DNA of 48,569 nt from positions 1 to 48,569 of the forward strand of contig JAILBH010000132.1 of the NCBI GenBank assembly GCA_024681195.1, written 5' to 3'. A program made the translations under genes and the position numbers. The notes below the pieces were generated by a model. It ran no database searches. It had not been told where the DNA came from and saw nothing but the letters and a program-made list of their open reading frames with translations. Of this stretch, positions 1-8,675 are shown piece after piece. This DNA is from Treponema sp. (GTDB taxonomy: Bacteria; Spirochaetota; Spirochaetia; Treponematales; Treponemataceae). Every line of letters starts with the position of its first letter. The first letter of the stretch is position 1.

Positions 1-2595
1 GAAAACCTGCCCTCCCCGGTCCATTTCCTGTCTTATGGCGGCTGCTACCCTGTCGTCGCTGAATTCATCTATAACTGTTTCAATGGGCTGGCGGTTCTGA
101 GGCGGTGTTGTCAAAAGACTCATGTCGCGGATTTTTAAAAGACTCATGTGCAGGGTTCGCGGGATAGGCGTTGCAGACATGGTAAGACAGTCTACATTGT
201 TTTTCATTTCCTTAAGGCGTTCCTTATCCTTTACACCAAAACGCTGTTCTTCATCAATTATCATAAGACCAAGGTTCTTAAATTTTACATCTTTCTGGAT
301 GATTCTGTGGGTGCCGACAAGGATATCAAGTTCACCCATAGAAAGCTTAAATAATATTTTCTTTTGCTCTGCAGCCGGGACAAAACGACTAAGTCTTGCA
401 ATTTTAACCGGAAAGTTTTTAAATCGTTCAATGAGGGTTTCATAATGCTGCTCTGCAAGAATTGTTGTTGGAGCTAAGAATGCAACCTGTTTACCGCCCA
501 TAACAGCCTTAAAGGCAGCTCTCATTGCAATTTCTGTTTTGCCGTAACCAACGTCTCCACAGACAAGACGGTCCATAGGAACTGGCTTTTCCATATCTGC
601 CTTAACTTCTTCGGTTACAGTTACCTGATCGGGGGTGTCTTCATAAGGGAATGCAGCTTCAAATGCAGACTGCCATTCAGTTTCTTTAGGAAAAGCATAG
701 CCCACACTCGCCTTTCTTCTTGAGTATAAATCTATAAGTTTTTGAGCAAGATCTTCTACGGCCTTTTGAACCTTGCTTTTACGGTTTTCCCATGACTTTG
801 AACCAATGCGGTCAAGTCGCGGTTTTTCTCCTTCATTACCAATATAGCGCTGAACAAGATTTACCTGTTCAATCGGGACAAAGGCAAATTCCTGGTCCGC
901 ATATTCAAGCTTAATATAATCTCTTTCGTTTCCTAAGGACTTTACCCTTTCTATACCATGGAAAAGTCCAATTCCCCAGTTTACGTGAACAATATAGTCT
1001 CCTGGATTTAACTCAACAAAAGTGTCGATTGCTTTAGATTTGGCTTTGTTTACAGATTTGGCAACATATTTTCTGCGGCCAAATATTTCGTTTTCCTGAA
1101 TTACAAGAAGCTTAATCTGAGGAATGTTAAAACCTGCTGAAATCGGTTTTGGAATGAGTTGAACGGGCTTTATATTTCCATGAGGTTCAATGTCTGTCCA
1201 GTCTTTAAAGATTTCATGAATACGAAGCTGCTGATTATCGTTGTCTGTAAAGATTACAATATTCCATTCGTCATTCTGGAGGTTTGTTAATTCCTCCTTC
1301 ATATAGTTTAGGTTTCCAAAGAAACTTCTTCCCGGTTCTGATGCAATTTTGAATAAAGTTGCATCAGAGTGCTCAGGATCTGCAGCAGTATCACCCTCTA
1401 GTGTCTTAAATTGTATACACTTTAAGACTTTTTCTGAAGTAGATTTGAAGTCTAAAAGCAAGGAGTCCGGCGGTAATGATGGAAAATTTTCGCGTGATTT
1501 TCTGTACATTCCTGTATAATCACGTCTTATTGCTTCTTCTGCGTGCAGCAGACGATCGTAATTAAACATTAATGTAAGTGTGTTGTTATCCAGATAATCT
1601 AAAATTGTGTATTGTTTATCCCATAAAAGATGATAAAAAAGCTCTTCACCTTCTGCATACCCCTTTTCTTCAAGCTCTTCAAGCATCATCTGTTTATAAT
1701 CAAGCGCGTTTTGTGTAAAAGGCAGGTGAACACTTAATGTTTGTGTACCATCCTCTTGTATAGTATTAATTGATGTACTATTCGCCTGTAAAGAAGTATC
1801 CTGATATTCATTAAGTTTTTGGCCTAATTTTTGTACAAGCTCATGATTCCAGATTACCTCTTTCATTGGATAAATTGTAACTTCGCTTCTTGAAGCAATT
1901 GTTGTCTGCGAGTCTGCTTCAAATTCTTTGATTGATTCTATTGTGTCAAAATCAAAAATAATACGGATTGGATTTTCTTCCAGCGGCAAAAAGATATCCA
2001 GTACTTCTCCTCTAAGGCTGAACTCCCCTCTTACATTTACCCTTGAAACTCTTGTGTAACCTGTTTGGATAAGCTTTTCTGCAATCTTTACTGTATTAAT
2101 GCTGTCTTTCTTTTTGAGTGTGAATGAGAAGGTTTTTATGTAATCTGGTGGTGGAAAGTTTGTAACAAATGAACGTTGTGTAATTATAAAAATGCGCGGA
2201 CTCTGTTCTGTGCGTAAGTCAGATCGTTCTGCAAGCTTTGCCAGAAAGCCTGCTCTCTGACCAAAAACAACGGAGCCTGTTGCAGCCGGTCTGTAAGGAA
2301 TTGTTCCCCAGTTTGGAAGCGTAAAAACCTGGGCTTCTGGAAAGATTGTTTTAATATCGGTTGTGATATCATTCATCTCATATTCACCCGGAACAACAAT
2401 CAAAAGATCCTGGGAAAGACTTTTTATGTGACTTGTCTTTGTAAGTTCAGAAACAAAATATGTAAAAAGAGACCCCTGAATTCCTTCAAGCTGTATTGGA
2501 AAACTTGTGTTTGCATCGGTAATTTTTTGAATTACCCCGGAAAAAGAATCCCAATTATGAAGAAAAATATTGACAGAAGATGATAATGATTTCAT
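1..2595 (-). CDS. mfd: Transcription-repair coupling factor Mfd, partial (C-terminus runs off the window start)
   Basis: Uninterrupted minus-strand frame from ATG at 2595 to base 1 (865 codons), absent from the ORF track because it is open at the edge. It ends in a superfamily-2 helicase segment (KQEMDRGGQVF), and the N-terminal part resembles the Mfd/UvrB-like domain. Confidence 0.93.
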   Translation of the reverse strand, partial: MKSLSSSVNIFLHNWDSFSGVIQKITDANTSFPIQLEGIQGSLFTYFVSELTKTSHIKSLSQDLLIVVPGEYEMNDITTDIKTIFPEAQVFTLPNWGTIPYRPAATGSVVFGQRAGFLAKLAERSDLRTEQSPRIFIITQRSFVTNFPPPDYIKTFSFTLKKKDSINTVKIAEKLIQTGYTRVSRVNVRGEFSLRGEVLDIFLPLEENPIRIIFDFDTIESIKEFEADSQTTIASRSEVTIYPMKEVIWNHELVQKLGQKLNEYQDTSLQANSTSINTIQEDGTQTLSVHLPFTQNALDYKQMMLEELEEKGYAEGEELFYHLLWDKQYTILDYLDNNTLTLMFNYDRLLHAEEAIRRDYTGMYRKSRENFPSLPPDSLLLDFKSTSEKVLKCIQFKTLEGDTAADPEHSDATLFKIASEPGRSFFGNLNYMKEELTNLQNDEWNIVIFTDNDNQQLRIHEIFKDWTDIEPHGNIKPVQLIPKPISAGFNIPQIKLLVIQENEIFGRRKYVAKSVNKAKSKAIDTFVELNPGDYIVHVNWGIGLFHGIERVKSLGNERDYIKLEYADQEFAFVPIEQVNLVQRYIGNEGEKPRLDRIGSKSWENRKSKVQKAVEDLAQKLIDLYSRRKASVGYAFPKETEWQSAFEAAFPYEDTPDQVTVTEEVKADMEKPVPMDRLVCGDVGYGKTEIAMRAAFKAVMGGKQVAFLAPTTILAEQHYETLIERFKNFPVKIARLSRFVPAAEQKKILFKLSMGELDILVGTHRIIQKDVKFKNLGLMIIDEEQRFGVKDKERLKEMKNNVDCLTMSATPIPRTLHMSLLKIRDMSLLTTPPQNRQPIETVIDEFSDDRVAAAIRQEMDRGGQVF

Positions 2596-2663
2596 TTAAT
2601 TTTACCGAAAATAAATATATAATATAAGAAATAATTCTTAAAATAAACTTTAAGGAGATTACG

Positions 2664-3653
2664 TTGAAAATCCGTAAAATTACACTTATTATAGCAGTTC
2701 TTAGTATTTTTGGACAGACTCTGTTTGGCCAGGCAACAACTGTGGAAAGCGGTGTCCGCGATTTTTCTGACGCTTCGGTTTCGATCAAATATTACAACAG
2801 GTCAATTTATTATCCTGGTATGAATGATGACAATCCTATTAATGTTCATATCACTATAAAAAATAATGGTACCGAAACCCTTCGCTTTAAGCTTGCTGAT
2901 GACCGTGCATTCAGCCTTGACTTTTATGCTTATACTGTAAAAAACAGTAAGCTTGAGCAAACCGATTCTGTAATTGAAAAACGTACAACAAACCGTACTG
3001 TTTATTTTAGAGAAATTGCTCTTGAAGGTGGCGAAGAATATTCCTTTATTGAAAATGTAAAGGATTACATCAAGGTAACAGATCCTTCTGTTTATTACCT
3101 TGAACTTTCGTTCTACCCTGAACTCTATAAATCAAAATATATTAAGCTTGATTCAAACAGACTTACTTTGGAAATCCGCCCTTCTCCTTCTGCTGCATCA
3201 TCTGTTTATGTTCCTGTAAAAGACGGTTCTTCAGAAATCCTTAAGCCTCAGGAAATTGGTCCGGATAAGGTTGTTGAACAGACAATTATTGCAAGACAGA
3301 AATCTCTTTGGGATCAGTACTTCCTTTACATGGATGTTGAATCTTTGCTCAAACGTAATTCTGCTTTAAGCAAAAAATATGTTACAGTTTCTGCAGAAGA
3401 ACGTGCCCGCATGATTGAATCCTTTAAGGCAGATTTAATGCAGTCAAGAATTGAAAATGATATTATTGCTGTTCCAGAAAAATTTGAAATTGAAAAAACA
3501 ACCTACTCTCCAACCGAAGGTTCTGTAGTTGTAATCGAATGGTTTAAGTATCCTAACTTTAGCGAAAAGAAACGCTATACCTATAAGGTTCGTCAGCGTG
3601 AAGGAATCTGGAATATTTATGATTACACTGTTGTAAATCTTGGAACTGAGTAA
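2664..3653 (+). CDS. Exported hypothetical protein
   Basis: TTG start preceded by AAGGAG; N-terminal signal peptide (KIRKITLIIAVLSIFGQTLFGQ). Confidence 0.8.
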   Translation: MKIRKITLIIAVLSIFGQTLFGQATTVESGVRDFSDASVSIKYYNRSIYYPGMNDDNPINVHITIKNNGTETLRFKLADDRAFSLDFYAYTVKNSKLEQTDSVIEKRTTNRTVYFREIALEGGEEYSFIENVKDYIKVTDPSVYYLELSFYPELYKSKYIKLDSNRLTLEIRPSPSAASSVYVPVKDGSSEILKPQEIGPDKVVEQTIIARQKSLWDQYFLYMDVESLLKRNSALSKKYVTVSAEERARMIESFKADLMQSRIENDIIAVPEKFEIEKTTYSPTEGSVVVIEWFKYPNFSEKKRYTYKVRQREGIWNIYDYTVVNLGTE

Positions 3654-3665
3654 TTAGGATAAAAA

Positions 3666-4418
3666 ATGAAAGCTCTTATAATTTCGGAAGAACAGACAGT
3701 TTGTGATTCTCTGAATGCCGTACTTGTAAAGGCCGGTTATGACACAATCGTTTATAAATGGCTTTTAAAGGCTTTGGACAATATTGAAGAGATTCGTCCT
3801 GACTGTATTGTTGTAAGCTCATCTGAATATCCGCGACACTGGAAGACTCTTGTTCAGTTTGTAAAAAGCGGAATTGGTGGAGATAATGTAGATATTTATC
3901 TTTATGAGCCAAATCCAATGTCGGCTGAAGATGAGGAAAAGGCACGGATTCTTGGAATTACAGATTATTTTACTACTCTGGAAAATGCAGAGTTAGAAAA
4001 GATTTTTAAGCCTGTTGGAGCTGCTGCTCCATCAGGTGACACAGTGCCTGAGCCGGTTGCAGCTCCTGTGGCAGTAGACGAAGCTGACGAAGTTCCAACT
4101 GTAGATAATATTGCTCCACAAGAAGAAACAGATGCTGGTGTAAATAATGATCACGGTCACTACATGCTTACAAATCCTTTTACTCATAAATATCTTTGTG
4201 GAAAATTCTTTGAATATAACGGTAAAACCCTTACCTGTTCTATTTCGAATATAAGTGATCTTGAAGGTATATTCAAAGATACAAACCTTGATTATTTTAC
4301 TTTCTTTGATATCTATTCTACCAAAACTGCTGCCGTTATTGTAAAAGATATTGTAAAAGCCGGAGACAATAATAATCTTCTGCTCGTGGAAATAAAAACT
4401 GTTTATGATGAGAATTAG
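3666..4418 (+). CDS. Receiver-like (pseudo-response-regulator) protein with an uncharacterised C-terminal domain
   Basis: N-terminus resembles a CheY-like fold, but the expected phosphoacceptor position (PDCIVVSSSEYP) lacks Asp. Confidence 0.6.
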   Translation: MKALIISEEQTVCDSLNAVLVKAGYDTIVYKWLLKALDNIEEIRPDCIVVSSSEYPRHWKTLVQFVKSGIGGDNVDIYLYEPNPMSAEDEEKARILGITDYFTTLENAELEKIFKPVGAAAPSGDTVPEPVAAPVAVDEADEVPTVDNIAPQEETDAGVNNDHGHYMLTNPFTHKYLCGKFFEYNGKTLTCSISNISDLEGIFKDTNLDYFTFFDIYSTKTAAVIVKDIVKAGDNNNLLLVEIKTVYDEN

Positions 4419-4761
4419 ACGTAAGAAAGCTAAATTTTTTTGTGAATTCTGCGGAAACGAAGTAAAACAGAATGATAAAGTCTGTACTTACTGCGGAAAA
4501 TTCTTTGCATCTGTACGTTGCCCTAATTGCGGAAAAACCGGTAGAACCGAAGAATTTACCAACGGTTGTCCAGCCTGCGGTTATGCTGTACATGGAAGCA
4601 GTTCTTTTGGAGGACGAGGAAGATTTGGAACCCGAAGCAAGCTGGGCCTTTCTTCTGTAAAAGGAAAATATACCGAAGCAAGCCTTCCCTTCTGGATTTA
4701 TATTGTTGTAATTGCCGTGCTCATAGCTCTTGTTATAGGTTTGTATGGCTGTCTGAATTAG
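4405..4761 (+). CDS. Zinc-ribbon membrane protein
   Basis: Multiple CxxC pairs (CEFCGNE, CTYCGK, CPNCGK, CPACG) and a C-terminal TM helix; overlaps the previous gene by 14 bp. Confidence 0.75.
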   Translation: MMRIRRKKAKFFCEFCGNEVKQNDKVCTYCGKFFASVRCPNCGKTGRTEEFTNGCPACGYAVHGSSSFGGRGRFGTRSKLGLSSVKGKYTEASLPFWIYIVVIAVLIALVIGLYGCLN

Positions 4762-4812
4762 TCTGTATTTGACTAAGCCTTAGAATTTTGATATATTGAT
4801 TTTAAGTTTTTT

Positions 4813-4896
4813 GCCCGGGTGGCGGAATTGGTAGACGCGCTTGGTTCAGGTCCAAGTGTCCTTACGGTCATAGGAGTTCAAGTCTCCTCTCGGGTA
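4813..4896 (+). tRNA. tRNA-Leu (anticodon CAG)
   Basis: Acceptor GCCCGGG/CTCGGGT with discriminator A, D-arm GGCGGAATTGGTAGACGCGC, anticodon arm CTTGG-TTCAGGT-CCAAG, long variable arm, T-arm GGAGTTCAAGTCTCC; CCA not encoded. Confidence 0.95.
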
Positions 4897-5607
4897 CTCA
4901 AATTGAATTGATGATGCGCAGAATCTCATAGGTTCTGCGTTTTTTATTTTTAAAGACTCTTCCGGATTATATAAAATGTCATTAATTACAGGAAAACCAC
5001 TCCATGCAAGATGACTTCGGACTTGATGTCTGTAGCCGTTAGTAATTGTACATTCAGCTTTTGCAAAATTTTCTATAAGGTTCAACTCAAGAATTTTTAT
5101 ATTTGTTGAATAAATAACTGGTTTTCCAAGCTTTTTAAGCGCAGCTTTTCCAGCTTCATTTGTTACAGGACGAACTTCTTTACCGCCTTCTCCAAAAGGA
5201 CGGAAATAAGAACTAAGGGTAAAATCAAAGGGAGTATTTTTGTTTGAATAGTCCATTTCTAAAGGAGGAAAACCTTCCATCTTACATTTTTTAAGATTAC
5301 ATTCCGCATAATATTTTTTGAGAATTTTACCGGCTTTTTGTTCGGCAATAAGAAAGTCAAAACATTCCTGATTTGCAGCAATTAAAAGAAGTCCGCTTGT
5401 AGCAGTATCAATTCTATGTAAAAGGCCGTGTTCTATTTCTTTACGGCCCTGGACCTTTAGTAATTGTGGAAAGATTGCAGCCGCTTTAGAAAATGCATTT
5501 TCGTTATCATCATTACTTAATGGTGCCGAAGCAAGTCCTGCTGGTTTATAAATTATTGCAAAAGGTTTTGAGTCGTCCGGAGCTTTAAGAACTTCAATCT
5601 CTTTCAT
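4846..5607 (-). CDS. RluA-family pseudouridine synthase
   Basis: HGLLHRIDTATSGLLL is a match to the HRLDxxTSG catalytic motif; GYRHQVRSHLAWSGFPVINDILY. Confidence 0.88.
   Translation of the reverse strand: MKEIEVLKAPDDSKPFAIIYKPAGLASAPLSNDDNENAFSKAAAIFPQLLKVQGRKEIEHGLLHRIDTATSGLLLIAANQECFDFLIAEQKAGKILKKYYAECNLKKCKMEGFPPLEMDYSNKNTPFDFTLSSYFRPFGEGGKEVRPVTNEAGKAALKKLGKPVIYSTNIKILELNLIENFAKAECTITNGYRHQVRSHLAWSGFPVINDILYNPEESLKIKNAEPMRFCASSIQFEYPRGDLNSYDRKDTWT
4917..4951 (+). terminator. Intrinsic terminator downstream of tRNA-Leu
   Basis: CGCAGAA (4917-4923) / TTCTGCG (4933-4939) stem followed by a T-rich tract. Confidence 0.75.
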
Positions 5608-6596
5608 TTAAAAGCTTCCTTAGTTTCTTTTGTTATGAGCTTTTTAGGATATTTTTGACGAAGCTGTTTTTCAAGTTCAAGAAAGCGGCGCGGAGTTTTA
5701 GAAATAAAAACAGTTGTTTTGTCTGAACCTGGAAGTTTAATTTCCAAAAGCTTTGAATGCAGCATAAGAGTTGCATCTGGAAAAATAGGGTCTGTTTTAT
5801 TATAAATGCTGTCTCCTACAATCGGGCATCCAAGATACTTCATGTGAACACGAATCTGATGTGTACGACCAGTTTTTAATCTAACCCTGACCAGAGTATA
5901 ATTTCCATAAGCTGCAATACAGTGATAGATTGTTCTTGCAAATTTGCCTTCATCGGTATCTGTTACAGCCTTAAAGCGTTTTCGATTTTTTGGATCACGT
6001 ACAATTTGAGTTCTTATGTCACCTGCATAGGCGGGCGGTCTTCCTTTGACAATAAGGATATATTCTTTTCGTAAAGATTTTTCTTTAAATTGATTTATAA
6101 GCCATTCTTCACTCTGACGGTTTTTTGCTGTTATGATTATGCCCGAAGTTTCTTTATCAAGACGGTGAACAATACCAGGACGGCGTCGCATGAGAATTTC
6201 TGAATCACTACCCTCTTTTAACTGAACAATTTTTTCTCTTCCCCAGTGATATAAAAGTGCATTTACTAAGGTTCCGTTCCAGTTGCCACAAGCAGGATGA
6301 GTCACCATTCCCTGTTTTTTATTCACTACAGTTACGTTGTCATCTTCATAAATTATATCAAGTGGAATATCTTCTGGGGTAATATCGTCAGGAATGTTAT
6401 CTTCCCATTCAATATCAATCATGTCGCCGGCTTTTACCTTTTGAGAAAGCTTACTTTTTTTACCGTTGATAAGTATAAGAGTAACACCGCTTTTTAATTT
6501 GGAACGATTCATTCCGCTGGATACTGTAGAAATATATTTATCCAGTCGTTCTGCGCTGTTATAACTTTCGGGAACCTTTACAGAAAAATATGCCAT
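5604..6596 (-). CDS. RluA/RluD-family pseudouridine synthase with S4 domain
   Basis: S4-like N-terminus, GIVHRLDKETSGIIITAK, KTGRTHQIRVHMKYLGCPIVGD. Confidence 0.92.
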   Translation of the reverse strand: MAYFSVKVPESYNSAERLDKYISTVSSGMNRSKLKSGVTLILINGKKSKLSQKVKAGDMIDIEWEDNIPDDITPEDIPLDIIYEDDNVTVVNKKQGMVTHPACGNWNGTLVNALLYHWGREKIVQLKEGSDSEILMRRRPGIVHRLDKETSGIIITAKNRQSEEWLINQFKEKSLRKEYILIVKGRPPAYAGDIRTQIVRDPKNRKRFKAVTDTDEGKFARTIYHCIAAYGNYTLVRVRLKTGRTHQIRVHMKYLGCPIVGDSIYNKTDPIFPDATLMLHSKLLEIKLPGSDKTTVFISKTPRRFLELEKQLRQKYPKKLITKETKEAFK

Positions 6597-7072
6597 TATT
6601 CTGCTGCTTCCTCCACAATGGGTTCAGAAGGAAGTTCTATTTTTACAGCTTCTGGATCTTCTATGATATTGATTGAATCATTAGTCTGAGATTTTTTCTT
6701 TTGACTAAATTCACGTTTAATAAATCTAATAACAAAATCAGTTAAACCAATGCCGGCACTAACACAAAGAGAAGTTATTATGATTTTTTTCATTTCTGCA
6801 GGTTCGTAGTCTGCTGTGGCAAGAGGATTAAATTTATCTGCTTTTCTTGTAAAATACTTATAGCCGTTATATACAATTGCGGCATCCATTGTTACAAAAG
6901 GCATTGATCCCAAGGTTATGATTTCGAATCTTCTTAAGTCATGAATTAGTTCAGGAAACTCTTCTTCTGTATACGGTTCAGGTGTTGTGTCTTTTTTTTC
7001 CGAAGATTGTGCAAAAATAAGGCCGCAAAGTAAAAAGAGAAATATGGCGCATACAAAAGTTTTGATTTTCAT
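6596..7072 (-). CDS. Exported/membrane hypothetical protein
   Basis: Signal peptide (MKIKTFVCAIFLFLLCGLIFAQ), then an internal hydrophobic segment. Confidence 0.7.
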   Translation of the reverse strand: MKIKTFVCAIFLFLLCGLIFAQSSEKKDTTPEPYTEEEFPELIHDLRRFEIITLGSMPFVTMDAAIVYNGYKYFTRKADKFNPLATADYEPAEMKKIIITSLCVSAGIGLTDFVIRFIKREFSQKKKSQTNDSINIIEDPEAVKIELPSEPIVEEAAE

Positions 7073-7077
7073 AAAGC

Positions 7078-7791
7078 TTAGTACTCCCTTTCTCCAAAAA
7101 TTGCGGTTCCAACCCGCACAAGTGTAGAACCTTCTTCAATGGCAATTTCAAAATCTCCTGACATGCCCATAGATAGTTCAGTTAAATTAAGTGAAGGAAA
7201 CTGCTCTTGTAATTCACCGGCAAGCTTTCTTAAAGTTACAAATGATTTTCTTATTAAAGCTTTATCATCTGTAAAAGGTGCCATAGTCATAAATCCGGCA
7301 GGAATTACATGTGGAAATTTCCCATCCTTACAGGCTTGCAAAGATTCAATCAGCAAATCACGGCTTGTATAACCAGATTTTGAGTCTTCACCTGTATGAA
7401 CTTCAAAAAGAATGTTTATTTTTTTGTCAATTCTGGCACATTGCTTTTCTATTTCCTGAATAAGTTCAATTCTGTCTACAGATTCTATAGTAGTAGCAAT
7501 TAGAACCGCGTGTTTTACCTTGTTTGTCTGAAGCTGTCCGATTATATGAAGCTCTGTTTGAGGATATTTCTGGCATATTGGAGGAAATTTTTGAAAAGCT
7601 TCCTGTACACGGTTTTCCCCAAAAAGAATTTGTCCGGCTTTTGCAGCTTCTATTACGGCTTCTGCCGGATGAAATTTACTTACAGCAAGAAGTTTTACAC
7701 TGCCCGGTTTTCGTCCTGCGTTTTTTTCTGCGGCTGCAATCTTATCTTTTATGATTTTAAGGTTATCTGGAATTACATTGTATGAACTCAT
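7078..7791 (-). CDS. YggS/PLPBP-family pyridoxal-phosphate homeostasis protein
   Basis: LLAVSKFHPAEAV, FGENRVQEA, HIIGQLQTNKVK, LSMGMSGDFEIAIEEGSTLVRVGTAIFG. Confidence 0.95.
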   Translation of the reverse strand: MSSYNVIPDNLKIIKDKIAAAEKNAGRKPGSVKLLAVSKFHPAEAVIEAAKAGQILFGENRVQEAFQKFPPICQKYPQTELHIIGQLQTNKVKHAVLIATTIESVDRIELIQEIEKQCARIDKKINILFEVHTGEDSKSGYTSRDLLIESLQACKDGKFPHVIPAGFMTMAPFTDDKALIRKSFVTLRKLAGELQEQFPSLNLTELSMGMSGDFEIAIEEGSTLVRVGTAIFGEREY

Positions 7792-8675
7792 TATTTACCT
7801 TCTTTTTGCTGATTACGAACTTCGTATATAACGTCTGAAAGCTTTAGCATTTGTGGAATTGTAAGAACTTCTGCTCGGAGCATTGGATCAATCTGGGCAA
7901 TAGAAAGACACTTTTCTGCCAGGTTTGAATCACTTAAAAAAGATTGAAGATTATTGCGGACAGTTTTTCTACGGGAAGAAAATAAGGCTCTCTGGACTTT
8001 AACAAAAAGCTTTGGATTAATACAGTTTGGAAAATCCTCTTTTTTAGTAAAAACAACAGCTCTTGAATCTACATTAGGCTTTGGCCAGAAGTTAGAGCCC
8101 GACAAATCCATAAGAGGTTTTACATCATAAGCCCAGCCACATAATACAGAAAGCGAAGAATAATCTTCACTACCCGGCTTTGCACACATTCTAACGGCTA
8201 CTTCTTTTTGCACTGTAAATACACAGCGTTCAAAACGGATATTATTTTCGATTGTATCTGCAATTATAGTTGCTGCAATATTATAAGGCAGGTTTCCAAA
8301 AAAACGTTCCGGTATATTCTGACCATCTGCTGTCTGATTATACCAGGTTTTCAGGACATCTCCTTCAACAATATTAAACTGATTATCAGCTGCTTCCTGT
8401 TCAAAAAAGCCTTTTATCAGAGCTGCAAAACCACGGTCAATTTCGAATACTGTAAGCTTTGTTCCTTTTTGAAGAAGTCCGCTGGTCATAGCTCCAAGCC
8501 CTGGTCCTACTTCCCAGACAGTTGTACCCTCCTTTACATCAAGTGCTTCTATAAGCTTTTCTCTTGCCTTCTGATTTATAAGAAAATTCTGTCCGAATTT
8601 TTTCTGCATTGAAAAGCCATTTGAGTCAAGTATGTTTTTAAGTTCTGCTGGTGAGTTGTAATCAGGGCAGTTCAA
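7791..8675 (-). CDS. rsmA: 16S rRNA (adenine1518-N6/adenine1519-N6)-dimethyltransferase
   Basis: KKFGQNFLINQKARE, WEVGPGLGAMTSGLL, FGNLPYNIAATII. Confidence 0.95.
   Translation of the reverse strand: MNCPDYNSPAELKNILDSNGFSMQKKFGQNFLINQKAREKLIEALDVKEGTTVWEVGPGLGAMTSGLLQKGTKLTVFEIDRGFAALIKGFFEQEAADNQFNIVEGDVLKTWYNQTADGQNIPERFFGNLPYNIAATIIADTIENNIRFERCVFTVQKEVAVRMCAKPGSEDYSSLSVLCGWAYDVKPLMDLSGSNFWPKPNVDSRAVVFTKKEDFPNCINPKLFVKVQRALFSSRRKTVRNNLQSFLSDSNLAEKCLSIAQIDPMLRAEVLTIPQMLKLSDVIYEVRNQQKEGK

Noticed and set aside
122-445. ORF 122..445 (+) and 148..354 (+)
   Set aside because: They lie antisense to the continuous mfd frame and have no recognisable protein features.
2184-2372. ORF 2184..2372 (-)
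   Set aside because: Out-of-frame reading within mfd.
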